Of a stretch of DNA of 64,000 nucleotides, positions 46,148 through 58,663 are shown in pieces (within the stretch, counting starts at the first letter, position 1; each line of letters starts with the position of its first letter). Position numbers and translations under genes: made by a program. The DNA lies in the NCBI RefSeq assembly GCF_033568475.1, contig NC_133122.1:188034449-188098448 (forward strand). The letters run 5' to 3'. Below the pieces are notes generated by a model, which made no database searches, had not been told where the DNA came from, and was given only the letters and a program-made list of their open reading frames with translations. The DNA is from Henckelia pumila. Its lineage: Eukaryota > Streptophyta > Magnoliopsida > Lamiales > Gesneriaceae.

Positions 46148-47182
46148 CTTTGGTTAAAAGTTACAAAAGTTTAAGTAAAACTTAGCATCCACAAACACTC
46201 CAAAGCACTTCTGCTTAGCTACAATCTAGAAAGTTCTTTTTAGAAGCTCTTGTAAACACTTCCTAATTAATGTTGGGAGTACTGCCGATTGATAATTAAC
46301 CCAAACCAGTAGTTGGATGATTGAAAATTTTGTCCTGATAGCCAATTAAAACAAGGAAAAAGAGTAAAATTATAGAGGAAAGATATTAAAATTTAAGAAG
46401 CATATATAGAGTTTGATTCAAAATCATTCCAAGTGGATGAGATACATAAAATATATATATAAAAATATTAAGAAAAACGGAAAAGCATAAAATCTTCTAT
46501 TAATCCTTGTAGCAGACATATTTGCATAGAGAACGTAGTACATGATGCAGCCAAAAATTAATATTACCCGATTGAAAAAAATCTGGATAATTTGTGAAGA
46601 TCTGGGTGACCAGATTAATACTTGAACAAATCCAGAGAAAGAACTTCGTGAGCTGTTACCTGCATCACAAACAAAATGAGTGGCGCTGAGGATTGCCCGG
46701 CGAAGACACTCTGACATTCAAGTTAGTATTTGCCCAATAAAAATTCTAGAGAATTAGAGCATGTGACTATAAAGAACGTACCTTAAGAGTGAGAGAACTT
46801 GAGCTATTTATAGATAGTCGGAGAGTTTCATGGACTTGAGCCTCTTATGGCCTTTTAGAAATTTATGGGCCTTGATAAAGTGTCCAAATAAATAACTAAA
46901 TAATATGAGACCCAAATAGATTGAGTCACTGGGCTTGAGCCCGAGAGAGAGTCAAATTGGGTAATAACCCATCATAAGCCCCCATTCTCGGGCATGAATT
47001 GTTGAGTAGAGATGGTCGAGAGTAGAATTTTTCGGAGTAGTCTGTCAGTATACATATAGCAGGAATTTGATTACAAGAGATAGTAAAATTGGATCGTAAC
47101 CCATCATACACCTCCCACTCTCAGGCGTGTCGCGTGCTTTGGGATAAATTTTATTTGATCGAAATTTCTATTATGGTGATGC
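46148..47182 (-). repeat. LTR-like repeat, probably minus-oriented
   Basis: No gene. 46680-46830 contains 'GCCCGGCGAAGACACTCTGAC', then a minus-strand TATA-like TATAAATA (plus TATTTATA near 46807), an arrangement I associate with plant LTR leaders. Two diverged copies of a GTAAC/TAACCCATCAT unit lie at about 46961-46998 and 47092-47129. Ends were not found. Confidence 0.35.
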
Positions 47183-47190
47183 GGCTGATC

Positions 47191-47794
47191 TAGGAGTGTC
47201 AAAATTCAACCCAACCCGTCAACCCGACACGAGTCGACCCAAAAAATATCAGGTTAGAGTTGGGGGTTTTTGGGTTTGGGTCAAATCGGGTTGACCCGAA
47301 AGCTAACCCGAAAAAATTAATCGGGTTCGGGTTGGGTTTGGGTCAACCAGGGTTGACCCGAAATGACCCGAAACTTTTAATTATTATTATTTTTATATAA
47401 AATTAAGATAGATTTACTACATTTTTATACGTCGTATGTTGAAAAAAATTTATTGTATATTGATATAATAGATTTTTGTCATTTAATTTTTATTTTGTAA
47501 AATTTTTATTTTTAAAATAATTTTTTATTTTTTGTAATAAGTATACTTTAATTTTTTTACAACTAAAATTTCAAATTTAAATTATATATAAGCTTAGATT
47601 TTGTTATTATGTGATTAAATTAAATATTAATATTATTATTGTGTGTTTTGAAATTTTATTTAATTATTTTTTAAAAAAATAAAAAAATAAAATCGGGTTG
47701 GTTCGGGTTGATCGGGTTAGGCGTGTTTGAGTTGACGAATTTTTTGAATTATTTTTGTCAACCCGATCCAAACCCACCCAAATTGACACCCCTA
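47191..47794. mobile_element. hAT-like MITE upstream of the LBD gene
   Basis: The ends TAGGAGTGTCAA and TTGACACCCCTA are inverted. Eight-base flanks GGCTGATC (47183-47190) and GGCTCATC (47795-47802) match at seven of eight positions. Inside are repeated 'GGGTTGACCCGAAA' words near both ends and an AT-rich centre. Non-coding. Confidence 0.8.
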
Positions 47795-47802
47795 GGCTCA
47801 TC

Positions 47803-48299
47803 TCATCTCGCAAATGGAAACGTGGGACCCCTTCGCAACTAGCATAGAATAGGGACTTGTATATATATAAAAGAAAAAAGAAAAAAGAAAAAAAAGGTGT
47901 TGGGGTTATCAAGAATCCGAGCTTAGTAGAGAATCCAACGGCTGAGGGAGTCCAATCCGCGGAAACACGGAGCCGCTATCGCCCAATACTTTGGAATCTA
48001 ACCCAACCACGCAAGACATCACCCGCACCAACTCTACTAAACCTAACCCTAGTTAACTAAACTAAACTAAACTTGAACCCCACTCGAGCTTCCTCTTCTT
48101 CCATTCTCCACTTCCTTCTTCTTCTCTTTATATATCCACCTTTCTTTCTTTCTTCTTTTCAAACCCAAATCTCTTTCTTTCTCTCTCTGCTTCTTCGTCA
48201 TCTGGGTAGCACTGATCACAGATCTTCATGTTATGTATTAATTAATCCAAAGAATTATAATATAAATTCATTTTTAGCTGCGTGCAGAGAGAAGAGATC
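47803..48299 (+). promoter_or_regulatory. Promoter and 5' leader of the LBD gene
   Basis: A TATA box (TTATATATCC) is at about 48128-48136, followed by a CT-rich leader (TTCTTTCTTTCTTC) typical of plant 5' UTRs. The hAT-like MITE ends about 330 bases before the TATA box and 505 before the ATG. Confidence 0.5.
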
Positions 48300-49009
48300 A
48301 TGAGTTGCAATGGATGCCGTGTTCTTCGGAAGGGATGCAGCGAAACGTGTATTTTGAGGCACTGTTTACAGTGGATCCAAACCCCCGAATCTCAAGGCCA
48401 CGCCACCGTTTTTGTAGCCAAGTTCTTCGGCCGCGCCGGCCTCATGTCCTTCATCTCCGCCGTCCCAGAAAATCAGAGACCTGGTGATTATTATTATTAT
48501 TTCTTTCGAATTAATTTAGAATCCCCTGGACCATATTTCTAAATTGAAAAACTTTTGCAGCCCTCTTCCAGTCTCTTCTGTTTGAAGCTGCCGGAAGAAC
48601 TGTGAACCCTGTAAACGGGGCGGTGGGGCTTCTATGGACCGGGAACTGGCACGTTTGCCAGACGGCGGTTGAGACCGTTCTCCGTGGTGGCGCCTTGAAC
48701 CCCATCACGGAGTTCCTCGGCGGCGGTGCGTCCGACTGCACGAACATGTTCAGTCTCCGAGATCCATGCCTGACTTCACCATCCAAGTTGCAGAAGCGCC
48801 GCCGTATCCCGGAGGAGCCGGCCAGGATCATGCGGTTATCTGATCTTGATCTCAGTTTGACACCGGGTTTCCAGGGAAAAAAGACGAGCCTTTTACCCGG
48901 GCCGCGCCGCCTCGGGAGCCCATCGATGAATTCCGAAGAATCTATGACCACAACTTGTGGAGATCATCAAACTAATAACGAAATAAAAATTCTAAACTTG
49001 TTCAATTAA
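48300..49009 (+). CDS. LOB-domain (LBD) transcription factor, class II; two exons
   Basis: Exons 48300-48483 and 48561-49009, with intron 48484-48560 (CCTG|GTGATT ... TTTTGCAG|CCC), give 210 residues. The start is the ATG of [17 protein letters not shown], where LBD class II proteins begin. The LOB zinc-binding block C-x2-C-x6-C-x3-C uses Cys 3, 6, 13 and 17. The GAS block follows ([20 protein letters not shown]), then [20 protein letters not shown] and [20 protein letters not shown]. There is no complete leucine-zipper-like coil, as in class II. Near the C-terminus [12 protein letters not shown] contains an EAR-like LDLSL, a repression motif. Class II members (LBD37-42 types) act in nitrogen and metabolic control; which one this is cannot be told. 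All landmarks are intact and the single intron is at the usual family position, so this is the one gene here I consider functional. Confidence 0.93.
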
Positions 49010-50200
49010 TTTAGGTAACAACAAAGGATGGCTAAAACTTTTGTTATCAGCTTCAACCTTTTTTTTTTTTTCTTGTATTAATGGTGAGATTTTAACCGGG
49101 AATTTTATTCCGGCGAGGTACGATAACTCACGGCGGCGCAAGATTTCCCACTTTTCCATCCTAGTAATTATTGTTATGTTGTCTTAGTAAGGAAAAGAAG
49201 GGGAAAATGAAAGTTTTGCCTGTGATTACTTTCTTCCTCATGATTAATGTAATTTCTTGAATGGTGTCTAATGACTGTTGGACTTGAATTATTGGCAGGC
49301 ATACTTTTTAGAGCATTCTGCGCCTTTTCCATTGGTTCACTGCTATTTCTTGATTTATATGCATGTCTTTCTTTTACATGATAGCGATATTTTACTTACT
49401 AATGTTTCTTGATTTATGCTTCTTGCACATGGGGGAGTGATAAATGATAATATTTGGTGTGACCTACCGCAAATATTATGTCTTTAACACATTTCATTAT
49501 TAAACCTCTTTTTTTTTCATTTTGAATTTTTCATTGAGAAATATGTTTATGGCGTACCAGTGTCGAGTTTGTTTTATTGCTACATCATTGCTAGAACAAG
49601 GTTTGCAATGAATCGGTTAATTTGAATGGACTCATTATGCACGATGAGTCAGTCAAATAATGAGTGATTTGCATCCATTTTACTTTGTGGGATAATGGAT
49701 TACCTTAATTACAAAATATGTGAAACTGCATAATCTATTAATTATTTCAAAATTTTTTAACGAATTAGTTGACAGAGGTTGTGACATGTGATACTCCACA
49801 AAATTTATATTTTATCTGGAAAAATTTGCTCCTAAATAAAGTTTTTTTTTTAAATTTTTTTTCATTTAAGAGATTGAACCATTAATAAATGTGAAATTGA
49901 CTCAGTAGGTTATGGGTTTGCGTTCTGAGCAAACATTGATGATGTTAGGGAATGAAGAAAGGAATCTCAAAACTCCAATCACATTGGAGGGAAGCCAGAC
50001 AGTTCCTACTTGCTTGGGGTCAAACTTTGACTCAATAAATTTGACATAATTGAAATTGCGTGGCAATAGATAATTTATCAAGCAATTCATATATGATTAA
50101 ATTAAATTCCTTAAAACCAAAAATACCAACCTGAAATTTATACATAACTATGTAATACCTAATAGAGCCAATGCGACGTACATATATACATAAAAAAGAG
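49010..50200. other. 3' flank of LBD gene and intergenic DNA
   Basis: AT-rich, no gene recognised. Polyadenylation signals are probably in 49010-49260 but none is distinctive. Confidence 0.45.
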
Positions 50201-50341
50201 TAATTTTTTGTGAGACAGTCTCACACATATTTATTCGTGAGACGAATCGATTTGATCTATATCTGTAATTAATAGTAATTAAATTATATGAGTTAGATTG
50301 ATTAGGAGATCCTTCGTCTCACAAAATTTTTATGTGAAACA
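50201..50341. mobile_element. MITE with GTGAGACAGTCTCAC-type ends
   Basis: The left end TTTTGTGAGACAGTCTCACA is itself palindromic; the right part is CGTCTCACAAAATTTTTATG. Family knowledge: a repeat of this type is abundant in several Lamiales genomes. The outer ends are not firmly placed. Confidence 0.45.
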
Positions 50342-51148
50342 ATTTGATATATATTTTTATGATAAAAAATTATTAAATAAGGGAAGCGTTTATTAAATAC
50401 GTAACATCCGAACTTATCCACGTAACAAGAAAGTTGTTGGACAATATATCTTGGAATATATATCTTTTATTTTATTGATTCTAAAAGGTTAATGAATACA
50501 TATAATTTTAATGCATCGATGGGGCTGATGAGCTTCGTTGGCTTTTATTCTTAATGGGTGAGTAAATTTGGGGACCTTTCGGCGTACACAACAGCTTATT
50601 CTGTGGCAGGGGCAAAGAGAGTTGCAAAGAGCTAGGAGGGACACGATTGGCCTTTGGAGTGTGCGAAGCGACGTAATATATATTTTATATAATATATCGT
50701 ACGTAAGATGTACAAATAAAATATAGTGTGGGCCAACCAAAATTGTGTTATTTGTTTTTTGAAATTATATTTTAAAAACAAGCAGCATATATATCGGATG
50801 TATATCACATATCCTGGAACTCGTCCGACTTCAAAGTGATACACATCTTACGTAGATAAACATTGAATATTTGAATTTAATAATTTAATAATCAAAGATG
50901 GATTTTTGTAGAAACCGTAAAACGAAAACGAATGCAAATTAGCTTCTATAGGGGTCATTGTGGAATCACCTTTATGTAGGTCTCAACTTGACGCATGATA
51001 TTCAGTATGCTTCAATGGAATAAAACCCTAACAAAAGGAAAGAAACCCAAGTTCAAACTTAGATGCTGGCGAAAAAAGGTTTCTAATTAAAGCCATGTCA
51101 ATCTCATATAATGACCAACAAATATTTAAGTAACTTATATTATATAGT
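50342..51148. other. Intergenic DNA, no gene recognised
   Basis: AT-rich. The last eight bases (51141-51148, TATATAGT) are the target duplication of the next MITE. Confidence 0.5.
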
Positions 51149-51335
51149 CACTGGCGGACCCAAAATTTTTAAATTACCCGAACTAAAATTTTAAACTCTA
51201 AAATTATTTAACATTTTGAATCGAAACACCCGGGTTACTATCAAATTAATCAAAATTTTTCTAAAATTAATATATATAAAATTTTAAAATCTTATCGGAC
51301 CAGCCCGGGTAGCAATACACTTGGGTCCGCCCTTG
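51149..51335. mobile_element. hAT-type MITE, 187 bp, with perfect 8-bp duplication
   Basis: The ends CACTGGCGGACCCAA and TTGGGTCCGCCCTTG are inverted repeats. TATATAGT flanks both sides (51141-51148, 51336-51343). The 8-bp duplication and the C-A...T-G ends indicate a hAT-type transposase. The exact duplication suggests a fairly recent insertion. Confidence 0.88.
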
Positions 51336-51343
51336 TATATAGT

Positions 51344-53984
51344 TATGAGAGAGTCTATGCTACCATATGTGGCGATCCAACGGCCTTTTTTTTTAACATC
51401 TGAAATGCAAATAAAAAGAGCCGTTGGATGCAATACTTATATAGTATACCTACAAATATTATAATGTTTTGTATTTTTTTATAATAACTATCTCATGTAT
51501 TTCTTGATTGTAAAGAATCTAAAGCTATTTCAAATTAGTTAGGTCAATAAATTTTCAATAAACAAATTGAAATGTCTCTAGCTATGGCTACCTGAATTCT
51601 AGAAATTAAACATATCACCACTTTCTGCTCGTCGGGCTCGAAATGTTGAGCATTATCAATGGACTTTGATAAAAATACGTACCCATCTTGGAAACACGTA
51701 AATAGCTCGTTTATATAAGTAGTTCTAAAGCAATTTAAATTGTTTTAGGAATAAAATTGAACGGTAAAAGCATGATGTTTATTAATTATAAAAAAATCAC
51801 GATTTTTTTTTAATGATATGGCCAATTTATTTTAAAAGAATTTACTCATGGCTGGGAAGTGGGATGTATGATTGTGGACTGCAAACATTGTATATTGTAA
51901 TATAAAACAAGATAAGTGGAAAGTGTGACGCGGATTTCACCACCGCTGATCCTTTCCATTGAATTCGGCCAATCACGACATATTTTCCAAGCTTCTTGGC
52001 AATAAATATTAAATAAGTGATAATACATGCATATGGGAAAAGGAAAATTTAAGTTTTATAAGTAGATCCCCCTCTTTAATAAAATCTCATTTTTGTTCAT
52101 CAATAAATATCGGCTTCTGAAAAAAAAAAAGAAAAAAAAAAGAAAAAAGTGGATATGTTTTGGATTTACTCATGTACTTTATTAAAGTTTTGTTTTCATC
52201 TACTAACTTATTTATTTGGATTTTTATTTTGTTTGAAATTACTAAATTCAACGAATATTTATTATTTGAAATCGATGTTTTTTTACGTAACTCATGTGAT
52301 AATAATAAAACATATACTATAGATGTTAAAACATATGTACATAATCAAAGTAAAAGTTTCTCCTCTCATTTTGAAATATCGAGTGTAGTTCAAAATTATA
52401 TTTTCTCCTTATATATTTTTGCTTAAATGCAATTTTAATGTTTGTAATATACGGTTTATTTGCATCATATGAGTTATATAAGAAAAAATCAGTGTCAAAT
52501 AAATAATATTCGATTGATTTAATCGTTTTCGTATAAGAAAAAAAATAAAAAAAAATCCAAGTTATTGAATGAAAACCAAACTTTAACAAGTTTCATAAAT
52601 AAAATATGGGATAATTCTCAATTTATTCCCTTATTTTTTGACGTGATCTCAATTTCGTCTCTCATTTTTCAATTGACCTAATTTGGTCCTTCAATTTTCG
52701 AACGCTTTTCGAAATCGGTTATTTCGTTCAATTAACTGTTAAAATAGACGAGATGACTTGTTTAGGAGGTGAAAATGACCTACTAAATGAGTTGCTTTTA
52801 TTGTGAAAAAGTACATTTTTATTCCTCATAATTTCATATTATTCCTCATAATTTCATATTAAAACACTTTTGATCTCTAAACAATTTCAACACAATACTT
52901 TTAGTCCTTAATTTTAAAAATTGTAACAAAATTAGTCCTTGTCGTCAATTATTTTATAGTTAAATACAGTTGTGTGGACTAATTTATATATTGTTAAATT
53001 ATAGAGACTAAAACTAAATAAATTAATAATAAACATATCATGAAAAGATAAAACATAAAAATAGTAAATGAAACTTTCATTTTTTAAAAATATTTTTATG
53101 TCATATTTTATATTCGAGTTGAAAAATATATATTATGAAACTAAAATTAAAAATAGAGTTTCAAAATTAATTTTGTACAATATTTATTTTTTTTATTCTT
53201 TTTAATTTATTATTAATGTTTAATATTTAAAAACATAATTATATATATATATATAAATATATTACATATTTATATTTAATATCTTAAGGAAATAAAAATT
53301 TATCTAGTATGTATCATATTATTAAATAAAATTAAATAATTAATTAGATTTGATATAGTTATTTAGTATCAAAGATATTGAATAAATTTTATTTTAAAAA
53401 ATTATTAGAAAATACATTTAAAATGTGTTTATTAAAATATTTAGAGGATATTTTAATTTTGAAAACATATTTAATTATTTTTATGCAAAAACTTCATAAT
53501 ACTACAACAAAACTATAGTCGAATAAAACATATTTCATTATATTTTGCGAATTTAATGGAAATTCGCATATGAAAAAAAAATAATAAATAGAAACGGTTT
53601 AACATCAATCGAGCAAAGCCTGAGAATCAATCTAATTTATGCATAACAAATACGATACGAATTCAAAACATATTGTCTAATGAAAAATAAAAATCTCAAA
53701 TCAAAATAATTAACACAAAAACGAATACAACTATCCCTCAAGAAAATAAATACAAAATAACGAAATAACATAATGGTTAAACTTTACATATCATTAGCCC
53801 GCGAAAATAACACTTCTTTCTACCGTGATTTCCAGGATGATATCACATGCAATGAACTGAATAATTAAACATAACGGACTTAAAACTATAAAACTATAAA
53901 TCTAATTATAAATATGACGGAATACAATCGGTAAACAAAACATGCTTAATTCATATAGTTATACAATTATATCGAAATAATTAT
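51344..53984. other. AT-rich intergenic DNA
   Basis: A short inverted repeat ATCCAACGGC...GCCGTTGGAT is at about 51371-51431. A poly-A-rich run lies at 52117-52148. A direct duplication of about 20 bases, 'ATTCCTCATAATTTCATATT', is at 52821-52860. 52610-52960 resembles a dispersed non-coding repeat ('AATTTGGTCC' style). From about 53580 the sequence may already be the diverged start of a family X LTR. No gene. Confidence 0.45.
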
Positions 53985-54253
53985 ATGAAAACATTTCAAC
54001 TGAAAATAAACCCAATACCCCTCGAAATAACACCTGCTCCTCGACTAACCTTGACACAAACCACGACCTCGTCCAACCTGAGACCTACCCAGTTGAGTGG
54101 GGTGTTAAAGATAAAACCAAAGACCCGAGCGACAAAACGCTTAATATGTAAATATGGTTATACAAACCTATATGTGCATAAAAATGAACGTGTACGGAGT
54201 ATCAGAGGTTCAAGTAGAACATCATGCTGAGTCTAAACGCCAAGAGTATGTAG
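53985..54253 (-). repeat. Family X LTR fragment, left part (split by copia)
   Basis: Parallels 8880-9070: CCAACCTGAGACCTACCC, then ACCCGAGCGACAAAACGCTTA, then TATGTGCATAAAA and GTGTACGG in the same order. The continuation is at 59719. Confidence 0.6.
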
Positions 54254-54438
54254 TGTTAGATTATATTAGATTATATTATTATTATTAGGCTTTTCTATTT
54301 ATTAGCTAATAATGATAGAGTAGTCTTTTTATTGTTTGCTTGTATTTAATCTAACTATATAAACATCTTGTTGTGTAACTTTTATACACAATTTTTCATG
54401 ATATAGAAAACCTAGTTTTCTCTCCTTTAATTTCTACA
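54254..54438 (+). repeat. 5' LTR of the copia element
   Basis: 185 bases with TATATAAACATC as TATA region (about 54354). Short LTRs like this occur in several copia lineages; lineage left open. Confidence 0.8.
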
Positions 54439-54613
54439 TGGTATCAAAGCCTCCATCTCTATGGATTTCGATCGTTTGATTGTAGGACTGTTAATCTCGT
54501 CCCCAGTTTTTCTCCACTCTTCGTATTTTGATTAGTTTTTTTTTTCTTGTTCTCGCATCAACTTGGTTTTCTGCTTCCTATTTGGTTGTCCGTGCACATT
54601 GTTTGTTGTCACC

Positions 54614-55450
54614 ATGGCTGGTCGTAAAGATGATTCGCTTCAATCGATTAGTGTCCAATTGGATGGAAAAAATTATTCGTATTGGCCCTATGTTATGAAG
54701 AATTTCTTGCGGGGAAAATCTATGTGGGATTATGTTACTGATGTGTGTGTTAAACCTGCTGACATCAAAGCTGCTGATTATGCAAAGTCGTTGGATACTT
54801 GGGAGGCCGATAATGCGAAGATTATAACGTGGATCAATAATTCTGTTACACACTCCATTGGTGCTCAGCTGGCCAAGTATGAGATGCCAAACAGGTTTGG
54901 GATCATCTGTCAAAATTGTACACAGTCTAACTTTGCCAAACAATATCAATTGGAAGCAGATATTCGTGCTCTTCGGCAGAGAGATATGGGCATCCAAGAT
55001 TTTTATTCTGCCATGTCTGAACTATGGGACCAGTTGGCACTCACAGAATCTTCAGAATTGCAAGCATTCCCGGCTTACGTCACTCATAGAGAAGAAAAAC
55101 GTATGGTCCAATTTTTGATGGCTCTTCGTGATGATTTTGAAGGATTGCATGGGACAATTTTGCATCGTAGTCCTCTTCCTTCCGTTGATTCGGTGGTACA
55201 TGAATTGCTTGCTGAGGAGATTCGCTTTAAGTCTCAAGCTGATAAGGGGACTCTTGTATCCTCTACGCCATCTGTTTTTGCCGCACCACAGCGCCCTCTG
55301 CCTCATAACCAAAATCGGTCTACTTTGAAGATTTCTACTGATGAGTGTGCTTATTGCAAAGAAAAGGGACATTGGAAGTCACAATGTCCACAATTGTTGA
55401 ACAAAGGTAAACCACAGTCGCAGCAACAGAAACGACCACCGCAACAATGA
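54614..55450 (+). CDS. Copia gag
   Basis: ATG at 54614 in ACCATGG context, 278 codons. The N-terminal capsid part reads SVQLDGKNYSYWPYVMKNFL and MWDYVTDVCVKP; the central part SNFAKQYQLEADIRALRQRD, FYSAMSELWDQLALTES and RMVQFLMALRDDFEGLHGTI. The zinc knuckle CAYCKEKGHWKSQC is intact. The frame ends at TGA 55448-55450, but the same frame continues directly into protease, so this TGA is probably a CGA-to-TGA mutation rather than the natural end. Confidence 0.88.
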   Translation: MAGRKDDSLQSISVQLDGKNYSYWPYVMKNFLRGKSMWDYVTDVCVKPADIKAADYAKSLDTWEADNAKIITWINNSVTHSIGAQLAKYEMPNRFGIICQNCTQSNFAKQYQLEADIRALRQRDMGIQDFYSAMSELWDQLALTESSELQAFPAYVTHREEKRMVQFLMALRDDFEGLHGTILHRSPLPSVDSVVHELLAEEIRFKSQADKGTLVSSTPSVFAAPQRPLPHNQNRSTLKISTDECAYCKEKGHWKSQCPQLLNKGKPQSQQQKRPPQQ

Positions 55451-58400
55451 CCTCAGCAGCCGTCCTTGCTACCTCAGAATGCTTCATGGAAACCTGGTAC
55501 TCAACCACAACAGTTTCCATATCGACCACCACAGTCCAGTAATGCAGTGGATGCCCCCTCTTTGGATCCGTATTTGTTTGAGCAGTTTCAGCAGTTCCTT
55601 GCTTCACAGTCCTCTGTCCAGCCATCTGCCATGTCAGTCTCCTCTCATATAGGTTTGTCGTCGTCTGCTCCTTCAGGTATACCCTCATCCTTGTGGGTCT
55701 TGGATTCTGGTGCCTCCCACCATATGTCACCCCACTTGTCCTCCTTTGTCTCTTTTACTCCCAGTTCATCTATATCTGTTGCAACTGCTGATGGTACTGC
55801 TATGTCATTAGTAGGTGTTGGTTCCATTGTTAATTCTTGTTTGTCTCTTACAGATATTTACTATATTCCTAATCTCAGTTTAAATCTTGTCTCTGTTAGT
55901 CAATTATGTGAGTCTGAATACTTAGTCTACTTTTCTTCCTCCAATTGTTATGTTCAGGACCCGCAATTTCAGAGGCTGATTGGGACAGGCCGTATGCAAG
56001 GAGGACTCTATGTCTTGGATTATCTCAAAGTACCAGATGTTGCAGCTTCGAGTGTGGATTTTTCTTCTTTTCGTTTGAGTCGTTTGTCTTCTGAGTTTTA
56101 TTTGTGGCATTCTTGTTTAGGTCACGTTTCAGCATCTCGTTTGCAGTATTTAGCTTCTACAGGAGTCTTAGGATCTTTCAAAAGTTTTGATATTTCTGAT
56201 TGTAGTGGTTGTAAACTGGCTAAATTCTCTGCTTTACCGTTTAATAAAAGTATTTCATTTTCTTCTGCTCCATTTGATCTTATTCATTCTGATGTGTGGG
56301 GACCCTCTCCTGTTTCTACAAAAGGGGGGTCAATACTATGTTTTATTTATTGATGATTTCAATCGTTACTCTTGGATTTATCTTATGAAACGTAAGACTG
56401 ATTACCTTACTATTTTCAATAACTTTAGAGCTCTTGTGAAAACTCAACATTCTAGTATCATAAAGTGCTTTCGTTGTGATTTGGGGGGTGAATACACTTC
56501 GACCGAATTTTCCCGTTTACTGGCTTCTGATGGTACTATTCATCAAACCTCTTGTATGGATACTCCTGAACAAAATGGTGTAGCTGAAAGGAAACATATG
56601 CATCTTGTTGAAACAGCTCGGTCATTTTTATTGTCTGCTAGTGTTCCTAGTGCCTTTTGGGGGGAAGCAATCCTTACCGCTGCTCACGTGATTAATAGAA
56701 TTCCAACCTCACACAATTCAGGCTTGTCACCTTTTGAAAAATTATATGGGCATGCTCCTGACTATTCCTCTTTGCGTGTTTTTGGTTGTACTTGTTTCGT
56801 CCTACGTCCACATGTCGAGCATAATAAATTAGCCCCTGGGTCTGCTCTGTGTGTCTTTTTGGGTTATGGTGTTGGTCAAAAAGGATATCGTTGCTATGAT
56901 CCTGTTAGTCAAAAATTGTATATTTCTCGTCATGTTATGTTTTTTGAAAATATTTCATTCTTTTCTATTCCTGTTGGTTCACATAATATGACAAAGTCAG
57001 ATCTTCTCTGCATTGATCCCTTCGAAACTGATACTGAAGAAGCTTCACAAACAGCCCCTACTGGTAGCTCAACCAAATCTGGTACTGAGACACCTGCAAC
57101 ACCTCCTCCTGCTTCTGTCACTACCCAATCATCTCCTGAGGTTGCGGATGATCCTTCTAGCCGTCGTCAGTCTACTCGTGTTCGTAAGTCTTCTAAGCTA
57201 CAAGATTTTGCTTACTCTTGCTATTCTTGTTCTTTTGCTTCATTTATTGCGTCTGTTCGTTGTCTATCTGAGCCTGTATCCTATAGAGAAGCTGTTCGTA
57301 ACCTTGTTTGGCAGAATGCTATGGCCGAGGAACTGACTGCTCTACATCAAACTCATACATGGGATTTGGTACCGCTGCCACTAGGAAAACACACAATTGG
57401 TTCTCGTTGGGTCTATAAGATCAAAACTAAATCTGATGGGTCTATTGAACGATACAAAGCTCGTCTTGTTGCTAAAGGATATTCTCAGGAGTATGGCATG
57501 GATTATGAGGAAACATTTGCCCCTGTTGCAAAAATGACGACTGTTCGTACTCTGATTGCTGTTGCTTCTATTTGTCGATGGAGAATATCTCAGATGGATG
57601 TCAAGAATGCATTTCTTAATGGTGATCTGCATGAAGAAGTTTATATGACACCTCCTCCTGGTGTTCCTCACCAACCTGGTGAAGTTTGCAGGCTTCGTAA
57701 AGCACTTTATGGTCTCAAACAAGCACCCCGTGCTTGGTTTGAGAAGTTGTCTACAGTTATCACTTCGCTTGGTTTTCTGCCTAGTAATCATGATTCAGCA
57801 TTGTTTGTTAAATGTACTAGTGCAGGTCGTATTCTCTTATCATTATATGTTGATGACATGATAATTTCTGGTGATGATTCTGATGGAATTGCTTCCTTGA
57901 AGTCTGAGTTGGCTCGTTGTTTTGCTATGAAAGATTTGGGTATACTACGCTACTTTTTGGGCATTGAGGTCGCTTCTTCGCCCAAGGGTTATCTCTTATC
58001 TCAGTCAAAGTATATATCTGGTCTGTTTGAGCGTGCACGTCTCATTGATAATAGAGTTGCTGATACTCCTCTTGAGAATAATGCTCGGTATTCACCGTGT
58101 GATGGCCCACCTTTGCCGGATCCTAGTTTGTACCGAACTATTGTTGGGAGTTTGGTTTATCTCACCGTGACTCGTCCAGATATTGCGCATGCTGTTCATG
58201 TGGTTAGTCAGTTTGTCACTGCACCAACTACAGTTCATTGGGCTGATGTTCTCCGTATTCTCAGGTATCTTTGGGGAACTCAATTTCAAAGTTTTTTATT
58301 TCCTTCTACTTCATCTTTGGAGCTGCGTGCATACTCTGATGCTTTTTGGGCTGGTGATCCTACGGATCGCAAATCTACCACTGGATTCTGCATTTTTCTC

Positions 58401-58663
58401 GGTGATTTCCTAATCTCTTGGAAGATTAAGAAACAAGATGTTATTTCTAGGTCTTCCACAGAAGCTGAGTACCGTGCCATGGCCTCTACTACTTGTGAGA
58501 TACTTTGGTTGCGTTGGTTGCTTACGGATATGGGTGTCTCTCTTGCTCGGCCTACTCCGTTATTTTGTGATAATCAGAGTGCTATTCAAATTGCACGTAA
58601 TTCAGTCTTTCATGAGTGGACGAAACATATTGAAATTGATTGTCACATTACTCGTCACCATCT
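55451..58663 (+). pseudogene. Copia protease-integrase-RT-RNase H, one frameshift
   Basis: Protease: LWVLDSGASHHMSPHLSSF. Pre-integrase: LWHSCLGHVSASRLQYL with CSGCKLAKFSALPF. A run of six G's at 56324-56329 carries an extra base and shifts the frame. Past it come the integrase residues (LFIDDFNRYSWIYLMK; CDLGGEYTSTEF; NGVAERKHMHLVE), RT (WVYKIKTKSDGSIERYKARL; QMDVKNAFLNGDL; LYGLKQAPRAWFEKL; LLSLYVDDMIISGDD) and RNase H (AYSDAFWAGDPTDRKSTTGF; RSSTEAEYRAMA; PTPLFCDNQSAIQIARN). All catalytic residues are present. The frame ends in foreign LTR sequence at 58691. Confidence 0.9.

Larger units (their letters stand above)
54254..58663 (+). mobile_element. Ty1/copia element, nearly complete but lacking its 3' end
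   Basis: 5' LTR 54254-54438 (185 bases, TGTTAGA...TTTCTACA), primer site TGGTATCAAAGC at 54439-54450, gag, protease, integrase, RT and RNase H in copia order. It stops at 58663, within the last codons of RNase H, where family X LTR sequence begins. The 3' LTR and right target duplication are therefore missing. Confidence 0.9.

Noticed and set aside
46424-46717. 97-codon minus-strand frame
   Set aside because: It is hydrophobic and low complexity at its C-terminus and lies in a repeat with LTR-like features.
48511-48951. 146-codon minus-strand frame over the LBD gene
   Set aside because: It is the antisense shadow of exon 2 of the LBD gene, with no motif of its own.
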